Of a DNA stretch of 64,000 nt, positions 26,126 through 36,184 are shown in pieces (the stretch's first letter is position 1; every line of letters begins with the position of its first letter). The notes under the pieces were generated by a model, which searched no databases, was not told the origin of the DNA, and saw nothing but the letters and a program-made list of their open reading frames with translations. Source of the stretch: Burkholderia cepacia (GTDB lineage: Bacteria; Pseudomonadota; Gammaproteobacteria; Burkholderiales; Burkholderiaceae); assembly GCF_001718835.1 (NCBI RefSeq), contig NZ_CP013444.1, positions 868,001 to 932,000 on the forward strand. Direction: 5' to 3'. The position numbers and the translations under genes are program-made.

Positions 26126-26572
26126 ATGAGTTTGAAAGAGCAGATCAGCGAAGACATGAAGGCCGCGATGCGCGCGAAGGAAAGCGAGCGCCTGGCAACG
26201 ATTCGCCTGCTGATGGCCGCGATCAAGCAGCGCGAAGTCGACGATCAGATCACCCTCGACGACGCGGGCATCACGGCCGTGATCGACAAGATGATCAAGC
26301 AGCGCAAGGATTCGATCAGCCAGTTCCAGGCCGCCGGCCGTGACGACCTCGTCGCGAAGGAGCAGGCCGAACTGGTCGTGCTGAGCGGCTACATGCCCGA
26401 GCAGCTGTCGGAGGCGGAGGTGGCCGCCGAAGTCCAGGCCGCGGTCGCGCAGACGGGCGCCGCAGGTCCGCAGGACATGGGCAAGGTGATGGGCGTCCTG
26501 AAGGGCAAGCTCGCCGGCCGTGCCGACATGACGGCCATTTCCGCGCTGGTCAAGGCCGCGCTCTCGAAGTAA
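26126..26572 (+). CDS. yqeY: GatB/YqeY domain-containing protein
   Basis: A 148-residue YqeY protein: MSLKEQISEDMKAAMRAKES, LLMAAIKQREVDD, KMIKQRKDSISQFQAAGR, LVVLSGYMPEQLSEAEV, and a C-terminal GatB-like helical domain (GKVMGVLKGKLAGRADM). It resembles the tail domain of the tRNA-dependent amidotransferase subunit GatB and may bind tRNA; its role is not settled. It lies between rpsU and dnaG in the common Gram-negative order and reads in the operon direction. Length is normal. Confidence 0.93.
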   Translation: MSLKEQISEDMKAAMRAKESERLATIRLLMAAIKQREVDDQITLDDAGITAVIDKMIKQRKDSISQFQAAGRDDLVAKEQAELVVLSGYMPEQLSEAEVAAEVQAAVAQTGAAGPQDMGKVMGVLKGKLAGRADMTAISALVKAALSK

Positions 26573-26581
26573 CACCTGTTT

Positions 26582-26628
26582 CCCCGGCGCGCGCGGTGCG
26601 TGCGCCGGGGTGTCGTATTGTCTTTTTT
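26582..26628 (+). terminator. GC-rich hairpin between yqeY and dnaG
   Basis: CCCCGGCGC (26582-26590) pairs with GCGCCGGGG (26602-26610). A T6 run follows only after another 12 bases, so efficiency is doubtful; it may act as an attenuator ahead of dnaG. Confidence 0.5.
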
Positions 26629-26642
26629 CGCTCGATCCCACG

Positions 26643-28520
26643 GTGATTCCGCATTCGTTCCTGCAGGATTTGCTGAACCGCGTCGATATCGTCGACGTGG
26701 TGGGCCGGTACGTGCAGCTCAAGAAGGGCGGCGCCAACTTCATGGGGCTGTGCCCGTTCCATAACGAGAAAAGCCCGTCGTTTACGGTCAGCCCGACCAA
26801 GCAGTTCTATCACTGCTTCGGTTGCGGCGCGCACGGCACGGCGATCGGCTTCCTGATGGAGCACGCGGGGCTCACGTTCCCGGAAGCCGTGCAGGAGCTC
26901 GCGCAGTCGGTCGGCCTGACCGTGCCGCACGAGCCGTCGATGCGTGGCGGCGGTGGGGGCGGAGGCGGCGGTGGTGACTATCCGGCGCCGGTGTCGAAAT
27001 CGGTTTCGACCGCGCTGTCCGATGCAATGACCGCCGCGTGCGACTACTACCGCAGGCAGTTGCGCGGTGCGGCCGTCGCGATCCAGTACCTGAAAAACCG
27101 GGGTCTGACCGGCGAGATCGCCGCGCGCTTCGGGCTCGGCTATGCGCCGGACGGCTGGCAGAACCTCGAAGCCGCGTTCCCCGACTATCGCGACGAGTCG
27201 CTCGTCGAGTCGGGGCTCGTGATCGTCAGCGAGAAGACCGACGCGCAGGGCGTCGCGCGCCGCTACGACCGGTTCCGCGAGCGGATCATGTTCCCGATCC
27301 GCAACGTGAAGGGGCAGGTGATCGGCTTCGGCGGCCGCGTGCTCGGCAGCGGCGAGCCAAAGTACCTGAACTCGCCTGAAACCCCGCTGTTCAACAAGGG
27401 GAGCGAGCTGTACGGCCTGTTCGAGGCGCGGCTCGCGATTCGCGAGCGCAAGTACGTGCTGGTCGTCGAAGGCTACATGGACGTCGTCGCGCTCGCGCAG
27501 CTCGGGTTCCCGAACGCGGTCGCGACACTCGGCACCGCGTGTACGCCGATTCACGTGCAGAAGCTGCTGCGCCAGACCGATACGGTCATTTTCAGTTTCG
27601 ACGGCGATTCGGCCGGGCGGCGGGCGGCCCGGCGCGCGCTCGAGGCATGCCTGCCGCATGCCGGCGACAACCGTACGATCCGGTTCCTGTTTTTGCCCGC
27701 CGAGCACGATCCGGACAGCTACGTGCGCGAATTCGGCGCGGAGGCGTTTTCCGAACAGGTCGAGCGCGCGATGCCGCTGTCACAATTTCTGCTGAACGAA
27801 GCAATTGCCGGCAAGGCGCTCGATCAGCCGGAAGGCCGCGCGAAGGCGCTGTTCGATGCGAAGCCGATGTTGCAGGCGCTGCCCGCGAACGCGTTGCGCG
27901 CGCAGATCATGCACATGTTCGCCGACCGCCTCGATATCCCGTTCGAAGAGGTCGCGGGGCTGTCCGACGTCGATACGCGGATCGCGGCACCGCCGCGCCA
28001 GGCGCCTGCACGCAGCGAGCGGCGCCGCGTGACGGACAGCGAAAAGCGTGCGTTGCGCACGCTGGTGATGCACCCGCGCATCGCGTCGCAGCTCGACGAT
28101 GAACAGCTTGCGACCCTGCGTGCGTTGCCGCGTATCGGCGAACTGTTCGCGGAGGTCGTCGATCATGCCCGGGCGCTAGGCGACGGCGCGGAGTTCCGGC
28201 TGCTTTCCGATGTCCTGCGGACGTCCTCGAATGGAGCGACTTACGAGGAAATCTTCCGCGAAATTCTGGACTATGATGAAAACGTCCGCGATTTGTTGTT
28301 ACAGAATCCGGAAGACGAAACGGTGCCCGAGCGGCAGCGTGAACAGGAACGGATCGCGGGGGAGGAGTTGCAGGCCGCGGTGCTCAAGATGCGTTACGAC
28401 GCCTGCTGCGACCGGCTTGACAGGCTGGCGCGGCAATCCACCTTCACACCCGAGGAATTGGCCGAATTGACGGAATTGAACCAGCAGCGAACCGACATGA
28501 AGCGTCGGCTCGGGCTGTAG
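26643..28520 (+). CDS. dnaG: DNA primase DnaG
   Basis: A 625-residue primase. The N-terminal CHC2 zinc ribbon has Cys37, His40, Cys58 and Cys61 (CPFHNEKSPSF, FYHCFGCGAHG). The RNA-polymerase domain follows, with the Toprim region LVVEGYMDVVALAQLG and FSFDGDSAGRRAA carrying catalytic acidic residues. The C-terminal part binds the DnaB helicase. The start is GTG at 26643, giving (M)IPHSFLQDLLNRVDIV, the usual N-terminus; the open frame upstream lacks it. A run of ten glycines (residues 102-111) links the zinc ribbon to the catalytic core and looks like a flexible linker expansion. Confidence 0.97.
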   Translation: MIPHSFLQDLLNRVDIVDVVGRYVQLKKGGANFMGLCPFHNEKSPSFTVSPTKQFYHCFGCGAHGTAIGFLMEHAGLTFPEAVQELAQSVGLTVPHEPSMRGGGGGGGGGGDYPAPVSKSVSTALSDAMTAACDYYRRQLRGAAVAIQYLKNRGLTGEIAARFGLGYAPDGWQNLEAAFPDYRDESLVESGLVIVSEKTDAQGVARRYDRFRERIMFPIRNVKGQVIGFGGRVLGSGEPKYLNSPETPLFNKGSELYGLFEARLAIRERKYVLVVEGYMDVVALAQLGFPNAVATLGTACTPIHVQKLLRQTDTVIFSFDGDSAGRRAARRALEACLPHAGDNRTIRFLFLPAEHDPDSYVREFGAEAFSEQVERAMPLSQFLLNEAIAGKALDQPEGRAKALFDAKPMLQALPANALRAQIMHMFADRLDIPFEEVAGLSDVDTRIAAPPRQAPARSERRRVTDSEKRALRTLVMHPRIASQLDDEQLATLRALPRIGELFAEVVDHARALGDGAEFRLLSDVLRTSSNGATYEEIFREILDYDENVRDLLLQNPEDETVPERQREQERIAGEELQAAVLKMRYDACCDRLDRLARQSTFTPEELAELTELNQQRTDMKRRLGL

Positions 28521-28532
28521 GCGGCCGGGGAG

Positions 28533-28562
28533 CTTAGAGAGGGTTCCCCAGCGTGCTATAAT
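28533..28562 (+). promoter_or_regulatory. Candidate sigma-70 promoter upstream of rpoD
   Basis: A perfect TATAAT lies at 28557-28562 with a poor -35 (CTTAGA, 28533-28538) 18 bp upstream, in the short gap between dnaG and rpoD. It would allow rpoD transcription independent of the operon, 47 bp before the ATG. Confidence 0.5.
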
Positions 28563-28608
28563 ATAAGGTTTCCAGCGGTTTGTTTTCCAAGCAGAGGCGA
28601 GAATCGCG

Positions 28609-31035
<2,427 letters not shown>

Positions 31036-31055
31036 TTTCCGGCGTTTCCCCTCTG

Positions 31056-31092
31056 AACGCCACCGGTATCGATACGGTACCGGTGGCGTTTG
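31056..31092 (+). terminator. Intrinsic terminator after rpoD
   Basis: AACGCCACCGGTA (31056-31068) and TACCGGTGGCGTT (31078-31090) form a perfect 13-bp stem with a 9-base loop, followed by TT. It lies 20 bp after the rpoD stop. Confidence 0.88.
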
Positions 31093-31169
31093 TCTCCTTT
31101 GTTGTTACAATGCCGGCCCGGCGTCTTCGCCCGGGTGGCGTGCAGCACGCTTCACTTCTCTTCTCATCA

Positions 31170-31245
31170 GGGCTTGTAGCTCAGCGGTTAGAGCAGTCGA
31201 CTCATAATCGATTGGTCGCGGGTTCGAACCCCGCCGGGCCCACCA
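31170..31245 (+). tRNA. tRNA with CAU anticodon, probably tRNA-Ile2 (lysidine type)
   Basis: A 76-base cloverleaf. The acceptor GGGCTTG pairs with CGGGCCC (two G-U pairs), the D arm is GCTC/GAGC with an 8-base loop, the anticodon stem is GTCGA/TCGAT with loop CTCATAA, and the T arm is GCGGG-TTCGAAC-CCCGC. CCA is encoded. The anticodon is CAU. The D-loop AGCGGTTA and the segment GACTCATAATCG resemble E. coli tRNA-Ile2, whose C34 is changed to lysidine, more than elongator tRNA-Met, but Met cannot be ruled out. Confidence 0.9.
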
Positions 31246-31418
31246 TCTCCTTCTTTCGCCAGGTTTCTCGGCATTCCGCCAGGGGTTCCCAAGCCCTTGC
31301 TGCAAATGCGTTTTCGGGCATCCCCGGTTCTCGGGACGATTGGCTGGCTCCGTTGATTTCCTCCATTCGATGGGGGTAGCTTTAGCGGTAACTCGATGCG
31401 GTGGAAAGGAGTTGCCCC

Positions 31419-33101
31419 ATGCGTCAACGGCTGCGGCAGGTGGGTATTCGATCGATCCGGCTGACCACCGGGCTGGTCGTGTTCACCTACGTCGGTACGC
31501 ACCTGGTGAATCATGCGTTGGGGAACGTCTCGCTCGCGTGGATGGAGCGCGATCTGCTCGTGCAGAAGTTCGTCTGGCAGGGATGGCTTGGCACGACCGT
31601 GCTGTATGGCGCACTGGCAACGCATTTCTTCCTCGGTCTATGGGCGCTATACGAGCGGCGCGCGTTGCACTGGACGCCGGCCGAGCTGGCGCAACTCGTG
31701 CTCGGCCTGTGTATCCCGCCGCTGCTCGCCAACCATCTCGTGAACACGCGGATCGCCTTTGCCGAGTTCGGCCTGAACAAGGGGTATGCGCAGCTGCTCT
31801 ACGCATTCTGGATCGATTCGCCGTTCTTCGGCGGCGTGCAGCTGACGCTCCTGGTTGTCGCATGGCTGCATGGATGCTACGGCATCTGGTTCTGGCTGCG
31901 ATTGAAGCCATGGTTTGGCGCATGGCGGAGCGTGCTGCTGAGCGCCGCCGTTCTGCTCCCGGTGCTCGCACTGCTCGGCTTCCTGCAGGGCGGACGGGAA
32001 GTGGTAGCGCTTGCGCGGGATCCCGTCTGGCGTGCCGTGGCGATTCGGCCGGCCAAGGTCGGCACGGGATTGCAGAACCGGTGGCTCGCCGAATTGCGCA
32101 ACGACTTCCTGATATTCGATGGCGGGGCGCTGTTGCTGGTGCTCGGTGCGAGACTGGCGCGCACGGTGCGTGAACGCCGCGCAGGACGGTTCAGTGTCCT
32201 GTATCCGGATGGACGAAAGGTACGGGCGCCACTCGGATTCTCGGTGCTCGAGGCAAGCCGCATGGCCGGCATTCCCCATGCCAGCAGTTGCGGCGGGCGC
32301 GCCCGATGTACGTTGTGCAGGGTGCGCGTACTCAGCGATGTACAACTGCCCGAGCCTGGCGAGACCGAGCGTCGCGTACTGGAGCGGCTGGGCGCCGATC
32401 TGCGGGTCGTGCGCCTTGCCTGCCAGTTGCGGCCAACCCACGATCTCTCCGTGTGGCCGCTGGTGCCGCCGGCGGCCTCTGCGGCCTTCCTGCAGCGGCG
32501 CCAGCGGGATGTCATGCCGCAAGAGCGATTCGCGGCGTTCATGTTCGTGGATATGCGAGATTCCACGAATCTTGCAGCGGCGCAACTGCCGTTCGACAGC
32601 CTGTTCGTGGTCAGTCGCTTCCTCAGCGCAGTCAGCTCCGCGGTGGTCCAGGCCGGCGGCCTGCCGAACCAGTTCATGGGGGATGCGGTGCTCGCGATAT
32701 TCGGCTTGAGCAGCGATCCGGCCGCCGCGTGCCGCCAGGCGATCGACGCGGTGCCGCTGGTGGCGGCCAATATCGACGCGCTCAACGCAGCGCTCGAGCA
32801 GCAGCTGAATGCGAAGATCCGGTTCGGCATCGGATTGCATTGCGGTCGCGCGGTCATGGGCGAGATTGGTTTTCGCGAGCATGTCACCTTCACCGCAATC
32901 GGCGATCCGCTGAACGTGGCGTCGCGACTCGAGCAATTGACCAAGGAAGTCGCCTGCGAGGCGATCATCTCGGACCTGGTCTTCGTGCATGCCGGAATTT
33001 CAGCCGAGGGTCTGCCGCAGCTTGCCGCGCGCGTAAGAGGCCGCGATGACCCGGTGCCCGTGCGGGTGCTGTCCAGGGCGGCGCAGATGCCTCGACGCTG
33101 A
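31419..33101 (+). CDS. Membrane adenylyl cyclase with diheme-b-like anchor and 2Fe-2S ferredoxin domain (CyaC-like)
   Basis: A 560-residue three-part protein. Residues 1-250 hold six membrane helices with His28, His32, His69, His106 and His151, like succinate-dehydrogenase-type diheme cytochrome b anchors. Residues 255-345 are a plant-type 2Fe-2S ferredoxin (Cys292, Cys298, Cys301, Cys336). Residues 370-560 are a class III cyclase with metal-binding Asp379 (FVDMRDST) and Asp423 (NQFMGDAVLAIFG), and FTAIGDPLNVASRLE. It resembles S. meliloti CyaC, described as a quinone/redox-regulated cyclase. It would turn the redox state of the membrane into cAMP. The ATG at 31419 follows AAAGGAG. Q419 stands where class III enzymes usually have the adenine-selecting lysine. 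Confidence 0.85.
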   Translation: MRQRLRQVGIRSIRLTTGLVVFTYVGTHLVNHALGNVSLAWMERDLLVQKFVWQGWLGTTVLYGALATHFFLGLWALYERRALHWTPAELAQLVLGLCIPPLLANHLVNTRIAFAEFGLNKGYAQLLYAFWIDSPFFGGVQLTLLVVAWLHGCYGIWFWLRLKPWFGAWRSVLLSAAVLLPVLALLGFLQGGREVVALARDPVWRAVAIRPAKVGTGLQNRWLAELRNDFLIFDGGALLLVLGARLARTVRERRAGRFSVLYPDGRKVRAPLGFSVLEASRMAGIPHASSCGGRARCTLCRVRVLSDVQLPEPGETERRVLERLGADLRVVRLACQLRPTHDLSVWPLVPPAASAAFLQRRQRDVMPQERFAAFMFVDMRDSTNLAAAQLPFDSLFVVSRFLSAVSSAVVQAGGLPNQFMGDAVLAIFGLSSDPAAACRQAIDAVPLVAANIDALNAALEQQLNAKIRFGIGLHCGRAVMGEIGFREHVTFTAIGDPLNVASRLEQLTKEVACEAIISDLVFVHAGISAEGLPQLAARVRGRDDPVPVRVLSRAAQMPRR

Positions 33102-33156
33102 TCCTTGACCGGCAGCACCGAGGCGATTTCGCGACGCCGCCCCGAGCGCGGCAAGG

Positions 33157-33342
33157 TCAATGGCCGGAATGGATGGAACGCACCGGACTCCTCACCGTTG
33201 GTTTCCCGGCTTCGGATGTGCCGTGCTCCGGCATTCCGCCCATCGATTCAGTCGCCACCTGCTGGTCGCTGCTGGCAGCGTCGTGAGCGGCTGCCTTTGC
33301 CTCCGCGGCCTGGATATCCGCAGGATAGTTCGCGTCGTTCAT
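33157..33342 (-). CDS. Short DUF4148-like protein or remnant
   Basis: A 61-residue reading frame starting MNDANYPADIQAAEAKAAAH, preceded by AGGAG with 8-base spacing. The segment NYPADIQAAEAKAAAHDAAS matches the second half of DUF4148 proteins (compare TYPEGILAAEARV in the intact gene at 49212), but the signal peptide and the TRDQV-AEL half are missing. The rest (VATESMGGMPEHGTSEAG) is low-complexity. It lies 65 bp downstream of the disrupted DUF4148 gene and converges on the cyclase. It may be a decayed gene or a truncated duplicate; without a leader it would stay in the cytoplasm. Not certain to be expressed. Confidence 0.5.
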   Translation of the reverse strand: MNDANYPADIQAAEAKAAAHDAASSDQQVATESMGGMPEHGTSEAGKPTVRSPVRSIHSGH

Positions 33343-33782
33343 GATGCGGACTCCTGCCAATCAAGTGCTAAATTTTCAAGGAGATGAGCGGAACAGTAGC
33401 GTGCGGCTCAAGAGCCGGAATATATGTCGCAGAAGCTGACCGGTCCGACGCAGGTCGCCGGATCGGACGGAGGCGTTTGCCGCTTGACGCGACCGGTCTC
33501 GCTTGTGCCAGTCATGGCGGCGCCCATGCCGCTATCGCTGTTTTGCTGCTTGAGCCGGTTGACTTGTTGTTCGAAGATCGGTGCAACGACGGGGTACGAC
33601 GTGTCTGTTATGAAATTCAGGCCATTGCGCTGAGCGTCGATCAGTTCCTGGCGTACCTGCGCTCGGGTCTTTTCCTGAGCGGGTGCGCTGATGGCAATGG
33701 CTGCTCCGGCGAAGAGAATCAGGGAGGCAAGGCGGCCTCAAATCTGAAGTGCAACACTCTCGCCATCCGGTAATGTCCGCGA

Positions 33783-34805
33783 ATGGCAAAGAGAACGTAC
33801 CAACAACTGCAACCTGAAGAACGTATGCGAATCGATTTCTGGCGGGACGAAGGCTTGAGCTTGCGGGCGATCGCCCGCAAGCTCAAGCGCGCGCCGTCGA
33901 CGCTCAGTCGCGAGTTGGCCCGCAATACCCAATCCAACGGCCTGTACTGCCCGCGCGCCGCGCAGGCATCTCGCGACGCGCGCCGACAGGCTGGACGGCC
34001 GGATCCGAAGCTCGCACCAGATTCGATCCTTTGGGGCCTCGTTCGTCGCTTGCTTTGCGAACGTCAGTGGTCGCCGCAGGAAATCGCCGGTACTCTGAAG
34101 CGTGTCTTTCCCGACGACCCGAGCCTGCACGTGTCCCACGAAACGATTTACAACGCCATCTACGCCCAGCCTCGCGGCGAGTTGCGCCGCGAACTGATTG
34201 CCTGCCTGCGCCAGCATCGCAACAAACGCCTGCCGCGATCGCGTGGCGCCGATCGGCGCGCGACGATTCCCGACATGATCAGCATCCACGTGCGTCCGCC
34301 CGAAATCGATGATCGCCTCATGCCGGGCCATTGGGAGGGCGACCTTATCAAGGGTGCCGAGAACAAATCGTCGGTGGCCGTGTTGGTCGAACGCATGAGC
34401 CGCGCCGTCCTGCTGGCGAAGATGCCCGACGCGACGGCCGCTTCGGCGCTGGCCGCGTTCACGACCAAGCTGCAATCGCTCGTCGAACCGCTGCGCCAGA
34501 CGCTGACCTACGATCAAGGTCGCGAGATGGCGCGACACGCCGAACTGAGCGCCGCGACCAATGTGCGCGTCTATTTCTGTGATCCGCACAGCCCTTGGCA
34601 ACGCGGCACCTGCGAAAACACCAACGGCCTGCTGCGGCAGTACCTGCCAAAAGGCACTGATTTGTCCGTCTACTCTCAAGATGACCTCGACGCCATTGCC
34701 GACAAACTCAATACCCGACCGCGCGCCACACTGAACTGGCACACCCCTCTGGAAATCCTTGCCCAAGTCCTGGCTAACCCCATAGACCGGCTTCCCGTTC
34801 AGTAA
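33783..34805 (+). CDS. IS30-family transposase
   Basis: A 340-residue transposase, normal length for IS30. The N-terminal helix-turn-helix is LQPEERMRIDFWRDEGLSLR and AIARKLKRAPSTLSREL. The DDE catalytic core has GHWEGDLIKGAENKSSVAVL (first Asp), LTYDQGREMARH (second Asp) and ENTNGLLRQYLPKGT (Glu). The frame is open throughout, so the element may still be active. The helix-turn-helix codons contain a perfect 36-bp palindrome (33853-33888). Confidence 0.95.
   Translation: MAKRTYQQLQPEERMRIDFWRDEGLSLRAIARKLKRAPSTLSRELARNTQSNGLYCPRAAQASRDARRQAGRPDPKLAPDSILWGLVRRLLCERQWSPQEIAGTLKRVFPDDPSLHVSHETIYNAIYAQPRGELRRELIACLRQHRNKRLPRSRGADRRATIPDMISIHVRPPEIDDRLMPGHWEGDLIKGAENKSSVAVLVERMSRAVLLAKMPDATAASALAAFTTKLQSLVEPLRQTLTYDQGREMARHAELSAATNVRVYFCDPHSPWQRGTCENTNGLLRQYLPKGTDLSVYSQDDLDAIADKLNTRPRATLNWHTPLEILAQVLANPIDRLPVQ
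33853..33888. repeat. Perfect 36-bp palindrome inside the IS30 transposase gene
   Basis: The arm GCTTGAGCTTGCGGGCGA is followed directly by its reverse complement, with no spacer. As a result both strands encode the peptide LSLRAIARKLK here. In mRNA it would be a long hairpin early in the transposase message. Confidence 0.9.
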
Positions 34806-34862
34806 CCCGCGAGGTGTTGCACTTCGCCCTTGAAACCGCCCAATCATGGTTCGCTTATTCAC

Positions 34863-35171
34863 TTTGGACTCCGATATGGATGACGGAAAGGTGAAAACTT
34901 TGAAACAGGAAGTGCGCGGAAAACACGAGCGGCTGCGCCTATAAAAGACAGACCCGACGCAAAGAGACCGTTCGCTGATACACGGATTGATTGAGCCAAG
35001 GCACAAACACATACTCGTCGTATGCGTCGCAACCGATCAGAATCCAGTGGGACAGAACGTTGGACACGGCGGTCTCCTTTTCTCTGCGCGCTTCGATGTG
35101 AGGGAACCGAAACGCTGCAGTCGTCATCCGGCGTGCTCACACGACGGTATACCCGGCACGGTCGCCACTTA
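34863..35171. other. 309-bp gap between the two insertion sequences
   Basis: It holds the ribosome-binding region of the split DUF4148 gene (GGAG near 34869), a 42-codon reading frame on the minus strand (34939-35067), and a short stretch upstream of it that should carry the promoter. The IS5-family element has landed at its right edge, about 105 bp upstream of the small frame, so it may have separated this region from further upstream control sequences. Confidence 0.6.
34939..35067 (-). CDS. Possible 42-residue small protein, unknown
   Basis: A short frame with a GTG start preceded by AAAGGAGACC, a good ribosome-binding site five bases away. It reads MSNVLSHWILIGCDAYDEYV, then FVPWLNQSVYQRTVSL and RRVCLL. 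It has an aromatic hydrophobic middle and no recognised domain. It lies 76 bp upstream of the split DUF4148 gene in the same direction and could be its operon partner. Because it is so short, the ribosome-binding site is the main support. Confidence 0.35.
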   Translation of the reverse strand: MSNVLSHWILIGCDAYDEYVFVPWLNQSVYQRTVSLRRVCLL

Positions 35172-36085
35172 GAGGCCAGTTCAAAAACCCCGTGAGGGGA
35201 CTGTTTACTTTCTCGGCGAACTGTTAACCTTGGGCACCTGAGCAACGGGAACCCAAGGATGGAAGCGCCGATCATTGACGACGAATTGTGGAAACTGATC
35301 GAGCCCTTGCTGCCTGTCGTGAAGCCTCGCGCGAAGAGCGATCCGGGGCGGCCGCGTGTGTCAGATCGCGCGGCGCTCAACGGCATCCTGTTCGTGCTCA
35401 AGACGGGCATCCGTTGGAACCATTTGCCGACCCGGCTGGGCTTCGGCTCGGGCGCAACTTGTTGGCGACGATTGGACGACTGGCAAAAGGCCGGTGTGTG
35501 GGAGCGATTGCACGAGTTGCTGCTCGACAAATTGCGTGCGGCTGGCCAACTCGATCTCTCATATGCCGTGGTCGATTCATCATCGGTACGGGCCGTTGGG
35601 GCGGGCGAAAAACTGGCCCGAACCCCACGGATCGTGCGCGCCCGGGTTCCAAGCACCACATCCTCGTAGATGCCAACGGCGTTCCCGTCGTTGCGATCCT
35701 GACCGGTGCGAACGCCAATGACGTCACGCAACTGCTGCCCCTGGTTGATGCGATTCCACCGATTCTGGGCATGCGTGGCCGACCACTTCAGAAGCCCGGC
35801 GTCGTCTACGCTGATCGCGGCTACGACTCCACGCGACACCGACGCGCACTGCGCGAGCGCGGCATCAAACCCGTGATAGCGAAGCGTCGCACCGAACACG
35901 GTAGCGGCCTTGGTACCTATCGCTGGGTGGTCGAACGTACTCACTCCTGGCTCCATAATTTCCGTCGTCTACGCACGCGCTTCGATCGTCGCGCAGACAT
36001 TCACGAAGCATTCTTGAAACTCGGCTGCTCGCTCGTCTGCTGGAATATCTTCAGGCGTGCTGAGCAGGGGTTTTGAACTGGCCTC
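35172..36085 (+). mobile_element. IS5-family (IS427 group) insertion sequence, complete, 914 bp
   Basis: Terminal inverted repeats start GAGGCCAGTTCAAAA on both ends. A 3-bp direct repeat TTA flanks the element (35169-35171 and 36086-36088). It contains a two-frame transposase joined by a likely -1 frameshift, typical of the IS427 group. It lies just upstream of the orphan diheme-anchor gene. Confidence 0.92.
35259..36076 (+). CDS. IS5-family transposase, two frames joined by programmed -1 frameshift
   Basis: Frame A (35259-35669) reads MEAPIIDDELWKLIEPLLPV, GILFVLKTGIRWNHLP and AVVDSSSVRAVGAGEK, carrying the first catalytic Asp. At GAAAAAC near 35607-35614 a -1 shift leads into frame B: KTGPNPTDRARPGSKHHILV, VYADRGYDSTRHRRALRERG (second Asp) and YRWVVERTHSWLHNFRRL (Glu), ending at 36076. 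Neither frame alone has the full DDE triad. The fused product would be about 272 residues, the usual IS427 size, so this is likely an active frameshift design, not a broken gene. Confidence 0.9.
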
Positions 36086-36184
36086 TTATTCCTTCAGTTC
36101 CGTGGGCATGTACAAAAGCACATCGCTGGAATAAATCGGCCCGCTCTCCGGTATGTCGATCAGGCGCCGAGAGCACTGGGGGAT

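Larger units (their letters stand above)
33731..34840 (+). mobile_element. IS30-family insertion sequence, complete, 1110 bp
   Basis: The ends are imperfect inverted repeats: GGCGGCCTCAAATCTGAAGT on the left, GGCGGTTTCAAGGGCGAAGT on the right (minus strand), both running on into GCAACAC. The element is flanked by a 3-bp direct repeat CAA (33728-33730 and 34841-34843), the expected target duplication size. One intact transposase fills it. It interrupts a DUF4148 gene in opposite orientation. Confidence 0.9.
33408..34862 (-). pseudogene. DUF4148 family gene, split by the IS30-family element
   Basis: The 3' part (33408-33730) reads, after the junction, ASLILFAGAAIAISAPAQ, then EKTRAQVRQELIDAQRNGL and NFITDTSYPVVAPIF, ending FCDIYSGS. 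The 5' part lies beyond the IS at 34841-34862 (GTG AAT AAG CGA ACC ATG ATT G, that is MNKRTMI), with GGAG six bases upstream. Removing the IS and one CAA duplicate joins the two in frame as MNKRTMIASLILFAGAAIA..., a normal signal peptide. The gene is therefore a recent insertion mutant of a small exported DUF4148 protein of about 115 residues. Function of the family is unknown. Confidence 0.85.

Noticed and set aside
33738..35012. 424-codon frame antisense to the IS30 transposase
   Set aside because: It runs through the IS end from the DUF4148 start codons; its middle is antisense of the transposase. Only its first few codons are real DUF4148 sequence.
36086..36184. Minus-strand reading frame ending PIYSSDVLLYMPTELKE with its TAA formed by the IS5 target duplication
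   Set aside because: Only about 30 codons look protein-like before it becomes antisense of the orphan anchor gene; too short to call a remnant.
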